Origin: Pampus argenteus
Taxonomy: Eukaryota > Chordata > Actinopteri > Scombriformes > Stromateidae
DNA: 64,000 nucleotides
Reading direction: 5' to 3'
Assembly: GCA_036937835.1 (NCBI GenBank)
Contig: CM072874.1
Location: 16,126,001 to 16,190,000, forward strand
In this document: positions 26,201 to 40,000 of the stretch, in pieces
Layout of the letters: the number at the start of each line of letters is the position of its first letter
Numbering within the stretch: the first letter of the stretch is position 1
Translations under genes and position numbers: made by a program
The notes under the pieces: generated by a model
Databases searched by the model: none
What the model was told of the DNA's origin: nothing
Seen by the model: the letters and a program-made list of their open reading frames with translations, nothing else

Positions 26201-29200
26201 AAAAAAATGATGCATGCTTTAAAATGATATTAATAGACCTATAAAATGTATTTTTCAAAAAAACATCACAGAAATGACATCTTCCCCTCTGTTACGGATG
26301 TTCAATAATGCGACAGACTCAATTTTACAATTACAAATAATGTCCATCCTGCATTATGTAACCTATTTATATATACCTGAAATATGTGCATTTCTAAGCT
26401 GTTTGGCCAGCTGTAGACATATCTGAGCATCACGTCTACAGTGAAGGTAAAAACTGACTCTAAGAATCAAATACGGACGAGATCAACATCAAATGCAGAG
26501 AGGATCAGTGTGTGACTTTGGTATCTTTGATCAGGCCCAAGTTCAAGACAGAGAATCATCTCATTATGGCTTGTGGCAGATTAGTATCGGGTCCAACTAC
26601 AAGCCATTATATAACACTGTAAAACAGCCACCGTTCCAATATAAACATACACAAGGTTTTTGGGCTACATTTTTCATTTCCAAACAACGTAGAATCTCCA
26701 CTATGCCGTGGTACCGACACCATCAACCCCCCTACGTAAAAAGACATGACCTGGTCTGTTTGCTCGCCCTGATCACACAGTTAACACCAAGAAGTTTATT
26801 GTTACAGTTTTTGAAACTGTGCACTGCCTTTTTATAATCACAAAACAGATCAGTAGGAAAGAATCCTCCTTTTATTTTTATTGCTACATTGATCTCGTGT
26901 CTAAAAGCACAAAATAACAGGTGATGCCATTAGGTGTGCACAGATGAGGCTCATGTGCTTTTTTAGTTGTTTAAGACCAACAGAGGTCAGCGTAGAGTTG
27001 TGCTGTGTACACAAGCGGTTAGAAAAATTGCAAATGCGGAAGTGATTGGTTTAGTTTTAAGTCTTCTTCTATACAGCATAATTTTCATTTTGTAAATTAT
27101 GGTCATGTGACTGACAGGTCGCCTCCATGGCAACAACGTGGCTTATACACATTATGTATCGTAACCCGAGGTTAGAAAAGTAGTGGAGGAGTAGCTGTTG
27201 CTATTTAATGTGTTTTCATTTTGTGAAAGATAGCCACAACCAGCATTGGCTTTATCACAGTTAAGGTGAATTACTGACCGTGCTAACCGGGTTAGCTTGC
27301 TAGCTCTAGTGTCAGAGTTAGCCTGTTTAAAGGGGGTGACTTTACCTTCTCTTCCCCCTCCTCCTCGGTTTCCTCACACCTCTCTGGGACACCAGGGTCG
27401 GGGTTGTGGTTGTGCTGCTGTCTGGAAGATGTGACTGACAGCTGCCTCTGGAGCCGCAGCACCTCCTTCTGAGACTCCCTGAGAAGCTTCTCAAACTCCA
27501 CTCTGACAGATGGAACAGGGGAACCCTACGCAGACACACACACATGCATCAAAACACAATGACAAAATCAATTCGGCACACTGGTATTTTAATTATTTTC
27601 AGTTATTACATTTTTCAAACTGCATCCTTAGTACTAAACTGATTCAAAACATGATACTCTCAATCATGTGTATCCAAGCCTATTTTGCTTGCAATCTAGA
27701 GCTGACTGCAAAACATACAGGTAGTGTTTAATATATCCCCATGAATGAAAACAGGAGTAAGTGTAACAGCCTAAAAGCACAGTCAGAAGGAACACTGTAA
27801 AACTAAAATTAAATTAAATAAATGCAGTAAAACATATCAATGTCATCTGATTTGGACATTATATGTATTTTTTTCCAATTCAAATTAAGCCAAACATTCC
27901 CATCAAATTGAGTAAATGTGTTAAAGTTGAGCTTGGGATCGACAGACCTTCTCACTAGATCAGTGCACAGCTCAGCCTGTAAAACCCTTTACTAATAAAC
28001 CCAACAGATGTTCACATTGAGGAGAATGAGCTCTTAAGTCACTGGACCAGTAATTAAAAAACAGGCACTTAGAAAGGCAGCCTATTTCTGCACTGTCATC
28101 TAGACATCAGCAGTGACGCAGCCTTTGTAATACAGGCTTAGGAGGGAGTTAGGATGAGCAGTACCCATGTCGTCCAGCAGAGAGCAACCTTGTGGCATTG
28201 TGAGCCTTTGTAGAGGATGATGAGTGGGGCTAGTTAGGACAGTAGGGCGAAAACTTGGATGATAAATGACGATCAAAGATATATTAAGAAGAGCAGTGAG
28301 CTACATAAAAAACTCTAAATTAGTAACCACAGTTAAATCTGGGCTGAGTGAAGTTGCTGGGGAATAGTGTTATAAATACCTTAGTGGTGCCCAGCCGTGC
28401 CTCCAGCTCTCTACACTCCTGCTGCAAGGCAGCAATCTCTTTGTCCTTAGACAGAAGTGCATCTGCATGCTGGGCAAGGTCACGAGCTCTCTGACGGGCA
28501 AATGCCCTCTTGTACTGCTCCACTGACCCGGGCCTCATCAGTGACGGGACATTCACCTGTGCAAGAACAAGGAGATACACAATATATCAGTGGTGTATTT
28601 TATAGAAGAAGTCTGGAATGAACATGGATTCATCTGAATATTTGTAAACTTTTACATGGCGGCAGGGTTTCCAGGGTAAGCAGAGTATTGCACATACCAG
28701 CTCTGTCCTGCTGAGGACAGTAGTTATAGTAGATATCAATCGTAGGTATCAATAGACAGACAGAGTAAGTAAGTTGTGTCTTCAGCAAAAGTGATGACAC
28801 TTCTGAGAAATATTTTTTTTTGTTAATAAAAAGATGCCATAAAATACTGCATATACATATACTATTAATATCTAAAAAGTAGCCAGGAAATATGGACATC
28901 AATTTTGCTGAAGTTGCATAATACAGTGTTTTATGCTATTGCATAGTAAAAACCACATTTTATGTAACTGCGTGTCTCTTTTTATCTAGCTCTCTGACAC
29001 GCTGCTGCATACAGAGAACGATTAAACCATTGAATTACCATATTTGTATGCAACTTCTCTGCAGTGCTTTAATTTTTCATCCATTGATCTGATAATAGAT
29101 GTGTGTCTACGCAGATGTAGAGATGATGTCTAAGTAGCAGACCATGTTCAAAAACAGGGCAACTACTGACAAACATGACAATGCCCAATTTTGCCAACGT

Positions 29201-30282
29201 AGCCGTTTTTAAAATATTAAGAAATATAAATGTTTTAAACTGGCAGGGTTGTGGTTTTCTTGACTGTTGTGTTCAATAGTTTAGTATTATTAGTTTGATT
29301 TATGTAAAAATGTTTCACTGCATTTCTTTTATAAAAGAGATGTCAAGAGACTTGTTGGATAAATAAAGAGTTCTTGAAATCATTTTAGTAATGCGTTAAG
29401 TTTTTCAATATGTTATGAATATCTTTCAACAAGCCTGCTATTCATCACACGCACAGTTATTCCGTTCCATCTCATTATCGGACATTATGGTGATGTGGTG
29501 ATTTGGACGGTGGGGTTTGATAATGAGTCACTGCCAGCGTGCCAGAGTGAGGGCAAACAGGCTGGGCACTGCACTTCACTGAGAAAACGTTAGAAGTAGT
29601 TTATTTGTGCGGTATACCACTTTGAGGTTGGCCTCCTGCAGTTTTCGAGCCCTCTCCTCCAGCCTCTTAGCAAGAACAGCCAGCTCTGTGTTCTTTCTCC
29701 TCAGTCGCCTGACCTTCTCCTCGGTCTCTGGGGCGCTGCTCTTCCGCTAAAACCCACAGGGGAAACTAATATCATCATCATTATCACACTATGCCTGCAG
29801 CAAAAAGTACGGCAAACAAGAAAGTCACAAAAACATTTATTCAGAGGCTTATTATACTTCCTTGTTTCATACCATCTGCCTGTGCTTCCAGTGGAAATTA
29901 AGAATATAGATGGGGAAAGGCCGACATACTGACTAAATAATTATCTCTTTATAAACTGAATAAATGACAAGAGAACAAAAAAAAAAACAATGCAAACTTA
30001 AACAATGCCCAATGAAACAATGCTCAGTTTCTGGCCTACTTTCTAGGATGCCTTCAGTCAAGACTATAAACTCTGTTATTTTTAGTCTCACCAGCAGGCC
30101 ATTCTCCTCCCTCAGTGTGGTGCAAGTCTTCTGCAGCTCATCAAGACCTCGCAAGAGTTCGGAGTTCTGTCGTACCAGGAACCCATAGTCAGTACCATTC
30201 TGCAAAACAAATGCACGTACAAGTATTAGTATATATGTTTAAAGGAGTGGGTGCTTATCAATACTAAAGAAATTAATTCACT

Positions 30283-30315
<33 letters not shown>

Positions 30316-33300
30316 GAGAGAGCAAGAGAGCGAGAGAGAGAGAGAGAGACTGTGACAACAGTTGTTTGTTTACAGAGAAAGAGAAGCGCACCACACCAAG
30401 CTTGTTATCTGGTAAGCTCTCAGAGAACGGAGTCCTCGGCTTTGTGGCAGATAGTCAATGTGGTGATCATGAGTGTTTATCCTTCATGTGGAGGAAGCCT
30501 AGAAGTGGTGGAGACCTCAGATTGGTCTGTAGTTTACATGAAACATTGCCTCTGTGTCAGGGATGCTCTAAATGAGGCCTGAGGCTCAGAGGGACCAGCT
30601 GACAGTAAGTAGACCTGGAACACATGAATGCTGCAGTGAGAGCAGATGGGCAGACAGGGTGAGGTAAATGGAGGGATTGGCTGCTTACATATGATAAGAA
30701 AAGCAATTAACTGTTGAGAAAAGTAAAACTGCCTGGTGTTACCTGTGGTCCGCTTGACTCTGACTCTTGACTGTGAAACAGCCTGCATGGCCCTACCGCC
30801 AGCTACTACAGCACACACACAGACAGATGAATTAATGAGTAAGGGAAGCGTCTCTCAGAGTACAAGACTAAACTGTGGTAGACTACATAACGCAGCATGG
30901 CAAAAGCATGCAGATGGCTGCGCGCGTGAAAAACCAGGGAACCTGTTCAAATGTGTCCCATTATGTCTCCATAACACTCCGGGGATCTCATTACTGACCT
31001 GAAATAACCCTCTGCCACAATGATACTTTTGTAACAGCACAAAGACTAAATTTATATCAAACATTCCCATGACATGTTATGGTATAAAGACACTAAATAA
31101 ATCACCTGACCGTCATCTTGTGAGATTATGTTGTCTTGGTAACTGCAGATGATGGGCGATCTGATGGCTCCCTGGAGGGTTTTTAATGCTACTGTACAGT
31201 ACCTGTCATTAAGTCAACACTAATGACCAGCTGTTTACTAAGCCAGCAGCTGAGGCTCCTATGTGTTCATCCTCCATTACTATTATAGTAACATCCTCTG
31301 TGAATATGCAGATAGTGGGCTATAAACCAAGTGCCAGAAAGTCTGTATGTTTTCAGAGGAAGACCATACAAAGTAGCAGACACAATATTTTAAATTTAAC
31401 ATATTAGCTGGAGAGGAAAATTAAAAAATTAAACCTATTGAAGAAGCAGCATAGAATAATAAACATATATAATAATATTACATATAGGGGATATGCACAA
31501 ATCTTCATATCAAAGTGGCAGAACTTTGAGATCCCATGCAGCTATAAATGCTACTTCACTTAGTGAGTGGCTCAGTCCCACCGCAGCTTGCCAAAATAAC
31601 TGCACCTTTTAGTACTTTCCCAATACCGTCCAATTTAGGTGTGGAAACATTGCAGTGAAAGCAGAGATGTGATCATTACTTGACACTGTAGGCACGAAAA
31701 GATGCTTCATGGACGACATTTATAATCAATGCAGACATTGAGTCAGCAAGTACATTCTCCTTAAACTTCAATGTCCTCATGGGGCACACACTTGGCACCA
31801 GTTAATACACTACCATGACAATTTTGGTACTTTTATTCTTAAAAAAAACACATGCTGGATTTGAGGTTAAAGACAGGAAATCATTGTGGTTAAGTCACAA
31901 GTTTGTCTAAGGGTGAACACGCTCACGGACAACACCCTAACCATTTACTACAGTATGATAGAAAATCTCCTCGTTCCATTTAGATGATGTATTAGGACAC
32001 ATAACTGCACACAGTTGGTCATAAAAACCTATGACCAGCAGTTCATTACCGGACTATTTGCTTTGATAATGATACATGAATTTTTCAGGGACACAGGGAT
32101 GCTGCTTATTAAACTGTGTTGATTTGATTTATCTCTATCTGTAATGTTAGAGATACAAGAGTTTACTATTACATATTTCAGATATTCTGGTAGTAAGTAG
32201 GCATATCTGGTAAATTCTTAAAATTGCATAGACTAAACAGGAATGTTTGAGTGCCAGTGGGTTTGTTTTTTTTAACATGAAGCAGCAAGAGTACTTTGAA
32301 ATCTCATGTGGAATAACCGGCACAGAATCTGAAGATAAAAATGGGTTTCATGTAATGGAATAAAGCATGTACACAGAGTGACTGTGTACCCAAAAAAAGG
32401 AGCATAGAGGCATGAGGGAGAAGGCAGAGTTAAAGCAGCACAAATAACAACCACGCTGACAAAACACTCAATACAGAGTGAAAACGAGAGACAGCAGCAG
32501 ATAGAAACAGATTAAAGAGCAGCAGAAGTTAACAGACAGGTAATTAGAATAGTTATAATTACAATTACGTTTTCTTTCAAATCAAACATCCCAAAATAAG
32601 GGTGGGAAGTATAGTTCTGCATTTATAACCGTTTAAATATTACTGGGATCACTACAGAAAATTGCAGATGAACCTTTAATCTCCAAGAATTCACATTATA
32701 GACATATATACTACCACCAACTATCCCTGTAACAAATCGCCCGCAATTTCACACACTGACCATACACGGTTCAGCCGTATACGAGGTGTTGACCTCGTCT
32801 TGTTCTCTTGAGGAACAGAAAACCTTTGTGCAACAGACATCATGTCTGTGCTTGACTATGGTGATATTCTGGCAGAAATGTACTAAAAACTGGATGTAAA
32901 AAAAAAATAAAAAAAAGACTTCATAATGCAGCTCTTTTGAGGTTGGCGAATGTCACATTTTGGCCATTGCATTGTTAGTGAGCGGTACACCACACAATGC
33001 AAAGTATGCTGCATCAAGCCAATAGCAACATCAGCAAATGTCGCTGAAGTGGCAAAGACTAGGCAGAAACTGTTGCAGCCTAAATTACTTTTTCAGATTG
33101 AAATTGAGAAGATGTTATTGGAAAAACAGAAAAACTGCTCTATACTTGCTCAGATTCTTAAAGAGACTTAGCCTGGGCTCTCACATCAACCTTTGTGTCC
33201 TTGAGAGTTATTTTGCCATCAGTTAGAGGAGTCAGCTAGGCCCAGTGTCCCGGTCTTCCTCTCAGGACGACTGTGCTGAAGCCCAATCAATCACCTCAAA

Positions 33301-34052
33301 GCTAGGCCAGCCAAAGTGAACTCAGCCTCCGCCTGCCTCCATTGTAATTCTAATGATGTTGGAGTCCGTCCATGTCTCGTAATTGTTCCCTGGGAATCAT
33401 ACAGACATACACCGGAGGGTTTTCTGTAGGCATGAGGTAATGCTGGCTTTTTCAATCTAAAAACACACTGCTCTGGCCACAGAGAAGGGATGCAGGTGGC
33501 GAAGTCCACTCAAGGCCAGAGTATTAGCATTCAGCCAGTGCTGTTTTCACGTGGAGCTGGCTCGGTAAGCGAGGCAGATGTAACTCAGTAGCAGGAGAGC
33601 AGGGGTCTCTACACGAACGTCTGTCAAGAAAGTCTGAGCCTTGGGCAGGGCAGACTGGTCTAATAGAGCCATCTCCCTATGCTCTGTTTCAATCTGTCTG
33701 CAATAAATGCAGATACAAGCAGATAACTGAAGGGTGTTTTGATTAATAAACACACAGTGACAGTCACCATAGTGATACTGTCAACAACCTGCAGGGTGTA
33801 GAAAGGGGTGTTTTGTACCAAAGACGTGATTTAGCAGAAAAGAGAATGAACTACGTAGTTTCAGCAAAAATTGTGAATTCCTATCATAGCTCTGTTGGAG
33901 TGATTTTGCTCTGATCTCTGATGCAACAACAGCTGATTCAAAACAGAGAGGATGAGTGTTTAATGACTTCACTGATTGCTGGTGTGTGACATATTTCATG
34001 CCTAGAATAACCTGCACGACATCCAAATCAGCTTTTCATCAGAAATGCTCTG

Positions 34053-34083
<31 letters not shown>

Positions 34084-37000
34084 GGACAAAAAGCCACGAG
34101 TCAATCCAGCTAACTGAACCCAACAAAGTTGCAGGTTCCACTTGTAAAAGCGACTACACTTACTAAAACATTTAAGTACACCCTCTGAAGGACAAACTCT
34201 ACCATCACATGTCTGTCACAATTTGGCAACACAGCAAGTGGTTCCAGCACTAACATATGTTACTGTTGCAGCGAGCTGAGCAACGCAGAGTCACTTTAAT
34301 CTCATCTGTAAGGTGTTGGTTTTTTTTTTGCCAGGCATCACAACCAAACCTGAAAATAAGACACATTAAAGGGAAACTTCACAAGTGACTTGCAACTAAT
34401 TATCCACATGCATTACTTATATTTCCAACAGCAACCTGACACTGAGAAGATTGAGCTTCGTAAAGAGGGCGAGCTATATTGACTCTTGATTATCTGGGTT
34501 GTTTTGTTTTATATGCGTCTAAGGGTGTAAAAGTGGCTTCGGGGGTTTACTGGAATTCATCCCTTGTGCGCTTTATTGCAATCTTTAAAGCGGAGAAGCA
34601 ACACAGACACATAACAGGCAGAAAACATCCGATTAAATGTACCCTCTTTGTTCAAGTCTTATTTGGAGCTTAGATGGCTGCTCCGATGTGTCACATCAGT
34701 ATGTGATGTCAAAAGTTCAAGCAAGTCATTAACTGCAAAAAAAAAAAAAAAAAGAATGTATTACAAAAACATGCACTATGACGGTGGGAGAACATGTAGA
34801 AGCTAATACATTACACCCAATCTGTCTCATCTCATGGCTTCAAAGTGCTTGTTTTGTTACCACTATGAGTAAAGGAAACTTCCCTGTGTTAAGATAAAAG
34901 CAGAAAAAAAAATGCAGGAAATGTTGACGATAAATGTAAATCAACAACAATTGGAAACGGTCATTAATTGTGCAGAATTCTTAAACATTCATTAGTTCAC
35001 ACACAGCTGATTATCCTTTTATCTGGGATCCTCAGCTAGCTTTCACACAGCATATGGAAACATCTACTGTCTGATTTCACAGAAATAACAACATCAGCAT
35101 GTTTAGCTGGCAGCTAGAGATGCCTCAATATAAGCCTCTGAGGAGACAGCGAGACAAAGACACACACACACACACACTGATTGAAGTGGCAGTATTCAAG
35201 CTTGAATCTGCAATTGGTGTATCCTTTCTCCCGAAGACCATACAGTGTGTATTCCTTAAATTACAGGGTCTACTAAACCAATACATCAATTCACCAGCAA
35301 TTGCAGTTTGGGGCTTAAAAAATATGAAAACCTTTATTTACACTGGTTTAGTTGGTTGCCAATGCTCATCTATCATTTCCACAGAAACAGCACAAAGCTT
35401 ATTGTTGGCAAGCTCTGGATGGAAAACAGGATAATATACAATAACAACTGTGTCTCACACAGTGCACTACTAATACTAGAGGCAGCCTCTTTCTGAGATA
35501 TGTCTGTATTTTTAAAAAGGGTTCTGAAGTTTGTGAGAGCTTCTGGAGTCTGGATGATCATCCTCACATTTTGCTTTTTTACTCCGGGTTTTTCAGAAAA
35601 CTACAGGTTCAGTTTTATGAAATCATTGTGCATAATCTGCAAGACCAGGTTGCTTGTTGAGTTTCATCCAGCAGAATCACTCATGCAGGATTCAGCTGTC
35701 TACTGAATCTGAAAAAACGCCTTAATTAATTCAGGCCTCGTCTGCTTTTGGCAATAATGGAAGGTTTCCCATACACACATCGCTCCAACACCACATGGTT
35801 GGAGAAATGACTCCTCAACACTGTTTGTTATTATCAGAAGAGGTGAGAAACAAACACACAACATAGAGACTGAATGTCCACTCTTCCAGTGATGTGGATA
35901 CTAACGGACTCCACAATATCAGCGAGCTGTTACAACTTAGAGGCAAATCAATAATTCTCTTTATCTGTTTCCTACAACATCAGCGGTTTTGTAATTAGTT
36001 TTTTGCTCTGCTGTAGTGCTCAGAAATGTCTCCAAAGCTTTTTTTTTAACAATGCTATTTGCAAACACACTTCCCGAACCTTTGTTTAGTATTAATTTGA
36101 TCAAGGTAGCAATACTTAACTTATTCATGGGTCAAAAAAGTATGCTATTTCAATGCTTAGGATGATTTGAGATCTTTAGCATTGCTAAACTTTCTTGTAG
36201 TTGAGAAACATGGAGTCAGCAGTCTACAGCAATCTTAAACAAAGCAGGCATCTCTGAAAAACTACACAAGGGAGGAACCGCAAATGAAGAAGCTGTTTGT
36301 GGCCTGAGGTATTTTATTAACAGCAGCTTTCTCCTTACACTCATATATAAGTCATGAAGAAGCCCTCTTAAGTGTCCTCTCAAATCCCCTCCTGTATTTA
36401 TCACGACTCATCTCCCCGGGGGTACCTGACGGTGACAGATTAGGGGGTCTCTCTTACAGCGCTAGAGAACAAAGAGCCAACATGAGGCACCCCTTTACCC
36501 CCCTCAGGCGTCCAGCAATCTACCTCCACCACCCCTCATACGAACGTCCTCTGGGTGAGGTTGTGCAAAAATAAAATGCTGAAAATGCTTATTGGTGCTT
36601 TTTTCCCTTCCATATGTTAAGGTTTTAAGATGTGTACATAACCTGTAAGTGGTATAAATGACCCAATCGACATTCAGTGATTTCCAACCATTAGACTCTG
36701 ATGCATTCAGATGTCATTATGTAGTCTATATCATGAAGCAACGGGCTAATTCATCTGTTACGCCAGTAGTGATTTTACACTTGATGCGAGTGAAGAAATC
36801 AGCATGGAAGACATGGTAGCTATGTTTTAGCATCCATAATACATGGTAATTGTATGCAAGTTTACATTAATAATTATGACAGCACACCCCATCAACCTTC
36901 AGATCTGCTCTCTATTACAGCTTGGAGCTGTCTCAAGCTTCTTTCTTATGGAGCCGTTACAACGCTAACACTACCGACACAGTTATTAAAAGTCCACAAA

Positions 37001-40000
37001 TAAAAATGTCATAATCTCCCGAGCTTCGAAGGGCTTAATAAGGTGTCAGACATGCAGGGAACATCTGGCCTTTTAAAAGTCAAAAGAGGGACAGAAGGAG
37101 GGGGTCGCCAAATTATTCCATTCAGTGCAGTGTCAGCAGAAAAGGGATAGAAAGCAGACAGAATGCAGTGGAGATGATTTGTTTCTCCCCCGACCCTCCA
37201 CAGGCTGAACCCTGAGAGCTTCAGAAGAATACAACCCTTAATCCTGTCAAGGAAAATTGCATATGCAAACAAGCCCCTCACCCACACTATCACACCAGCA
37301 ACAATTTAATATGTGGTCTAGCACAATAGACACACTTAAAAATAGCTTTATTGGCTATTTAAAACCACATAAGTCATCTTAATTGGGGAAAGAGGGATTA
37401 AAAGGTACATGTGACACTTTGATGAAAACACAATCAAAGTGAGCAAATGATAAATATGAGCTCGACATTTGGTCATTTTCATTCTATAGACTGGGCGGAC
37501 CTCCGCAAGCTCCAATGCACTCAGCCAGAAATGGAAGTGCCAAAAATTAATTGAAAAAATTCATCCAACCAGCCCCTAAAGGACCATGTCGCCACTCTTG
37601 ATGGTGCCAAAAATCACTCCTCATACTCTGTCACTGTCATCACTGCAGTTTTCCCCAGCCAGCATCTCATCACCAACAGCTCACTGATAAAGAGCTGAAA
37701 AATTCCCCCCGGATGTTTCGAGTGTGGACACAAATTGGGAATTTCCCATCCTTGTACCATCAGTCCTGTGACAATGGTAAATCATTGTTATTTACAGAGA
37801 TATTGTAATGTAAATAGATGAATTTCTCTATATGGATTGTGTGGATTAGCCATGAGGCAGATTATGATGATCTTGGTGGTTTTCAGACATAAAACACACA
37901 GTCTAGGAAAGGACAGCAGAGGGTCAAGACAGTCAATAAGTCTCTGAAAACGCTTTAGCACTACTCGGGTGTCTAAGCAGTATTATAGTGTTCCATAAAG
38001 AAAAAAAAAATCCTTTACGAGTCACATTCAATAAATGTACCTCTAGTAAAGGCACTTCAGTAATAAAAGGCACAAGTGACCTTCCTTGACATTCAATGGT
38101 TCAAAGAAATGAGTTTCCCTTTCCTCCTCCAGGCAAAAAGTATCTCCCATTGTGAGAGGGGAAAACAGGTAATCATGGGTTTAATCTTGCCAGCGACCAA
38201 ATGAGACAGAAATGTCACAGACAGCAGAGAGCTCTTGGAGAACGGCAAATACGTGACAGTCTGGATGCAGGCCAGCGAATATACACGTGAGGAGGAATAA
38301 CCAGACACCGTCAGTATGATCTAAAGACCGAACAGAAGTGTTTTAGGAAGGCAAACACTGCAGGTGCAAAACAAACAAATAAAGAAATGCTAACAGCAGA
38401 CGACAGAGTTGTAACACAGAGGGTATATGCCATCATATAACTACAGAAATGTTTTACTATTTGGGTTTCATCATTTGTCATAATGAATTATAATTCAGTT
38501 TTATGAGAGTATTAGCAGGAGGCGTCGCGATGAGAGGAAAATGGAAAGCAATAAATGAGCACTTTAACGTTTCCCATTTAGTGAATAAAGGTTAAAGAGC
38601 TAATTTGATGGGTGAGGATTGGATAAAACAGATAATGGAGGCTAGATTTGAGTTGTTCATAAGAATGACTGGGATATAGTATAATATATGCATTTCTTTG
38701 CTCCTGCCATGTGAGAGATGTAGAAACATATGAAAGAGCAGCTACAGTGGTAAACAACGTTTCTAATACTGCAATAATCATGGTGTTACATTTTCAACAG
38801 TGCTTCGTAAGAGCTTCCAAGTCTTTGTCATATTTCAGTCTTTTACACTGGGGAATAAATGCCAAAAGATCATATCTACAGGGTATATTTTGCACATCAC
38901 AGTATATGGTGTGGAAGAGACTGCAGAGACAATGTCTGGCTCCTGTTCCATAGAGAGTCTGTACCTCCTTTTAGCCAGACAGCCAGACAGTGATGTTTGG
39001 GCTGGGATATGGTGAGAGACCAATACTCCAGAGATTACCCTCACACTCTATCAATTATTCACGAGTCATAACATAGCCAGCCAATAAAACAAGGCACAAC
39101 CTTATGGCTAAAACCAGTGATATAAATAGGAATACATCAAGCAAAATGTCGCTCATTTTATACATGTTAAATATTAAAAAAATATGCTGAAAGAGGAGTA
39201 GTAAACATCGCCACCTTTATCCATGCCTGTCTAACACAGCAGCTGCTATGCTCATCATCACGTTCATGAAGCAGCACAATAAGTGGATGACTCACAATTC
39301 AAAGACTCTGCCGTGACACAAATACGTTGTCTTTGAGATTTGTGATGGTAAAATCTGGGCTCAGCTCTCTGTTCCACTTTTTGTTTTCCCACAGGTAAAA
39401 AACTGGGTCAGTGGTGACCTGCATGGCTGGCATCAGTGCATCAAACGTAATGTCACTGCTCTAATGCAGAGCTAATAGACGGATGAACACATTCACACCT
39501 AGTGTTTAATTCACTTGACCTGCACGTGTTTGTGTGAGGAAACCAACCCGCTGTACTTGTTATGGAGCTGAATTGAGTAGAATAAACTAGCGCTCTGGAA
39601 TTTTTGCCGAGTATCGATTATGCCATCCCAGCGGGGGAAGTAACATGTCGACAAGGTAGCAAAGCCTTAATTTACACTCTACAGAACCAGAGCTGGGAGT
39701 GACAAAGACTCTGATGTTTGAGGTTATTTCACAAGGCAGGAAATAACATGCTAACTGGATTAACTGAGGTAAAGGTAGTCCAGCAGCAACATAAGTAAGT
39801 TACAAACTGCTAAATACATGGCATCATTACAGTATTGCTGCTAAGGGCTTTATACTGACACAACACACTGAATCTGAGACTGTACTAGCCTTAGCTTTAT
39901 AACCACAGAGTGTAATCACAGGTAAATACGGGGTCAATCAGAGAGAAATAACTGTCTTCAGTGGAGTGATTTAGGAGAAACAAGGATTTGTGTCCCATCT

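Larger units (their letters stand above)
27526..30091. other. tspoap1 introns around exons 4 and 5
   Basis: Apart from exons 5 (28380-28556) and 4 (29618-29746), no feature beyond AT-rich unique-looking sequence. Confidence 0.65.

Noticed and set aside
26493..26837. 114-codon plus-strand open frame in a tspoap1 intron
   Set aside because: No domain, no splice context, and composition like the surrounding intron. A chance open frame.
33547..33753. Minus-strand frame in the long intron, with a charged segment, as an extra coiled-coil exon
   Set aside because: No similarity to RIM-BP proteins. Exons 2 and 3 already join in phase without it.
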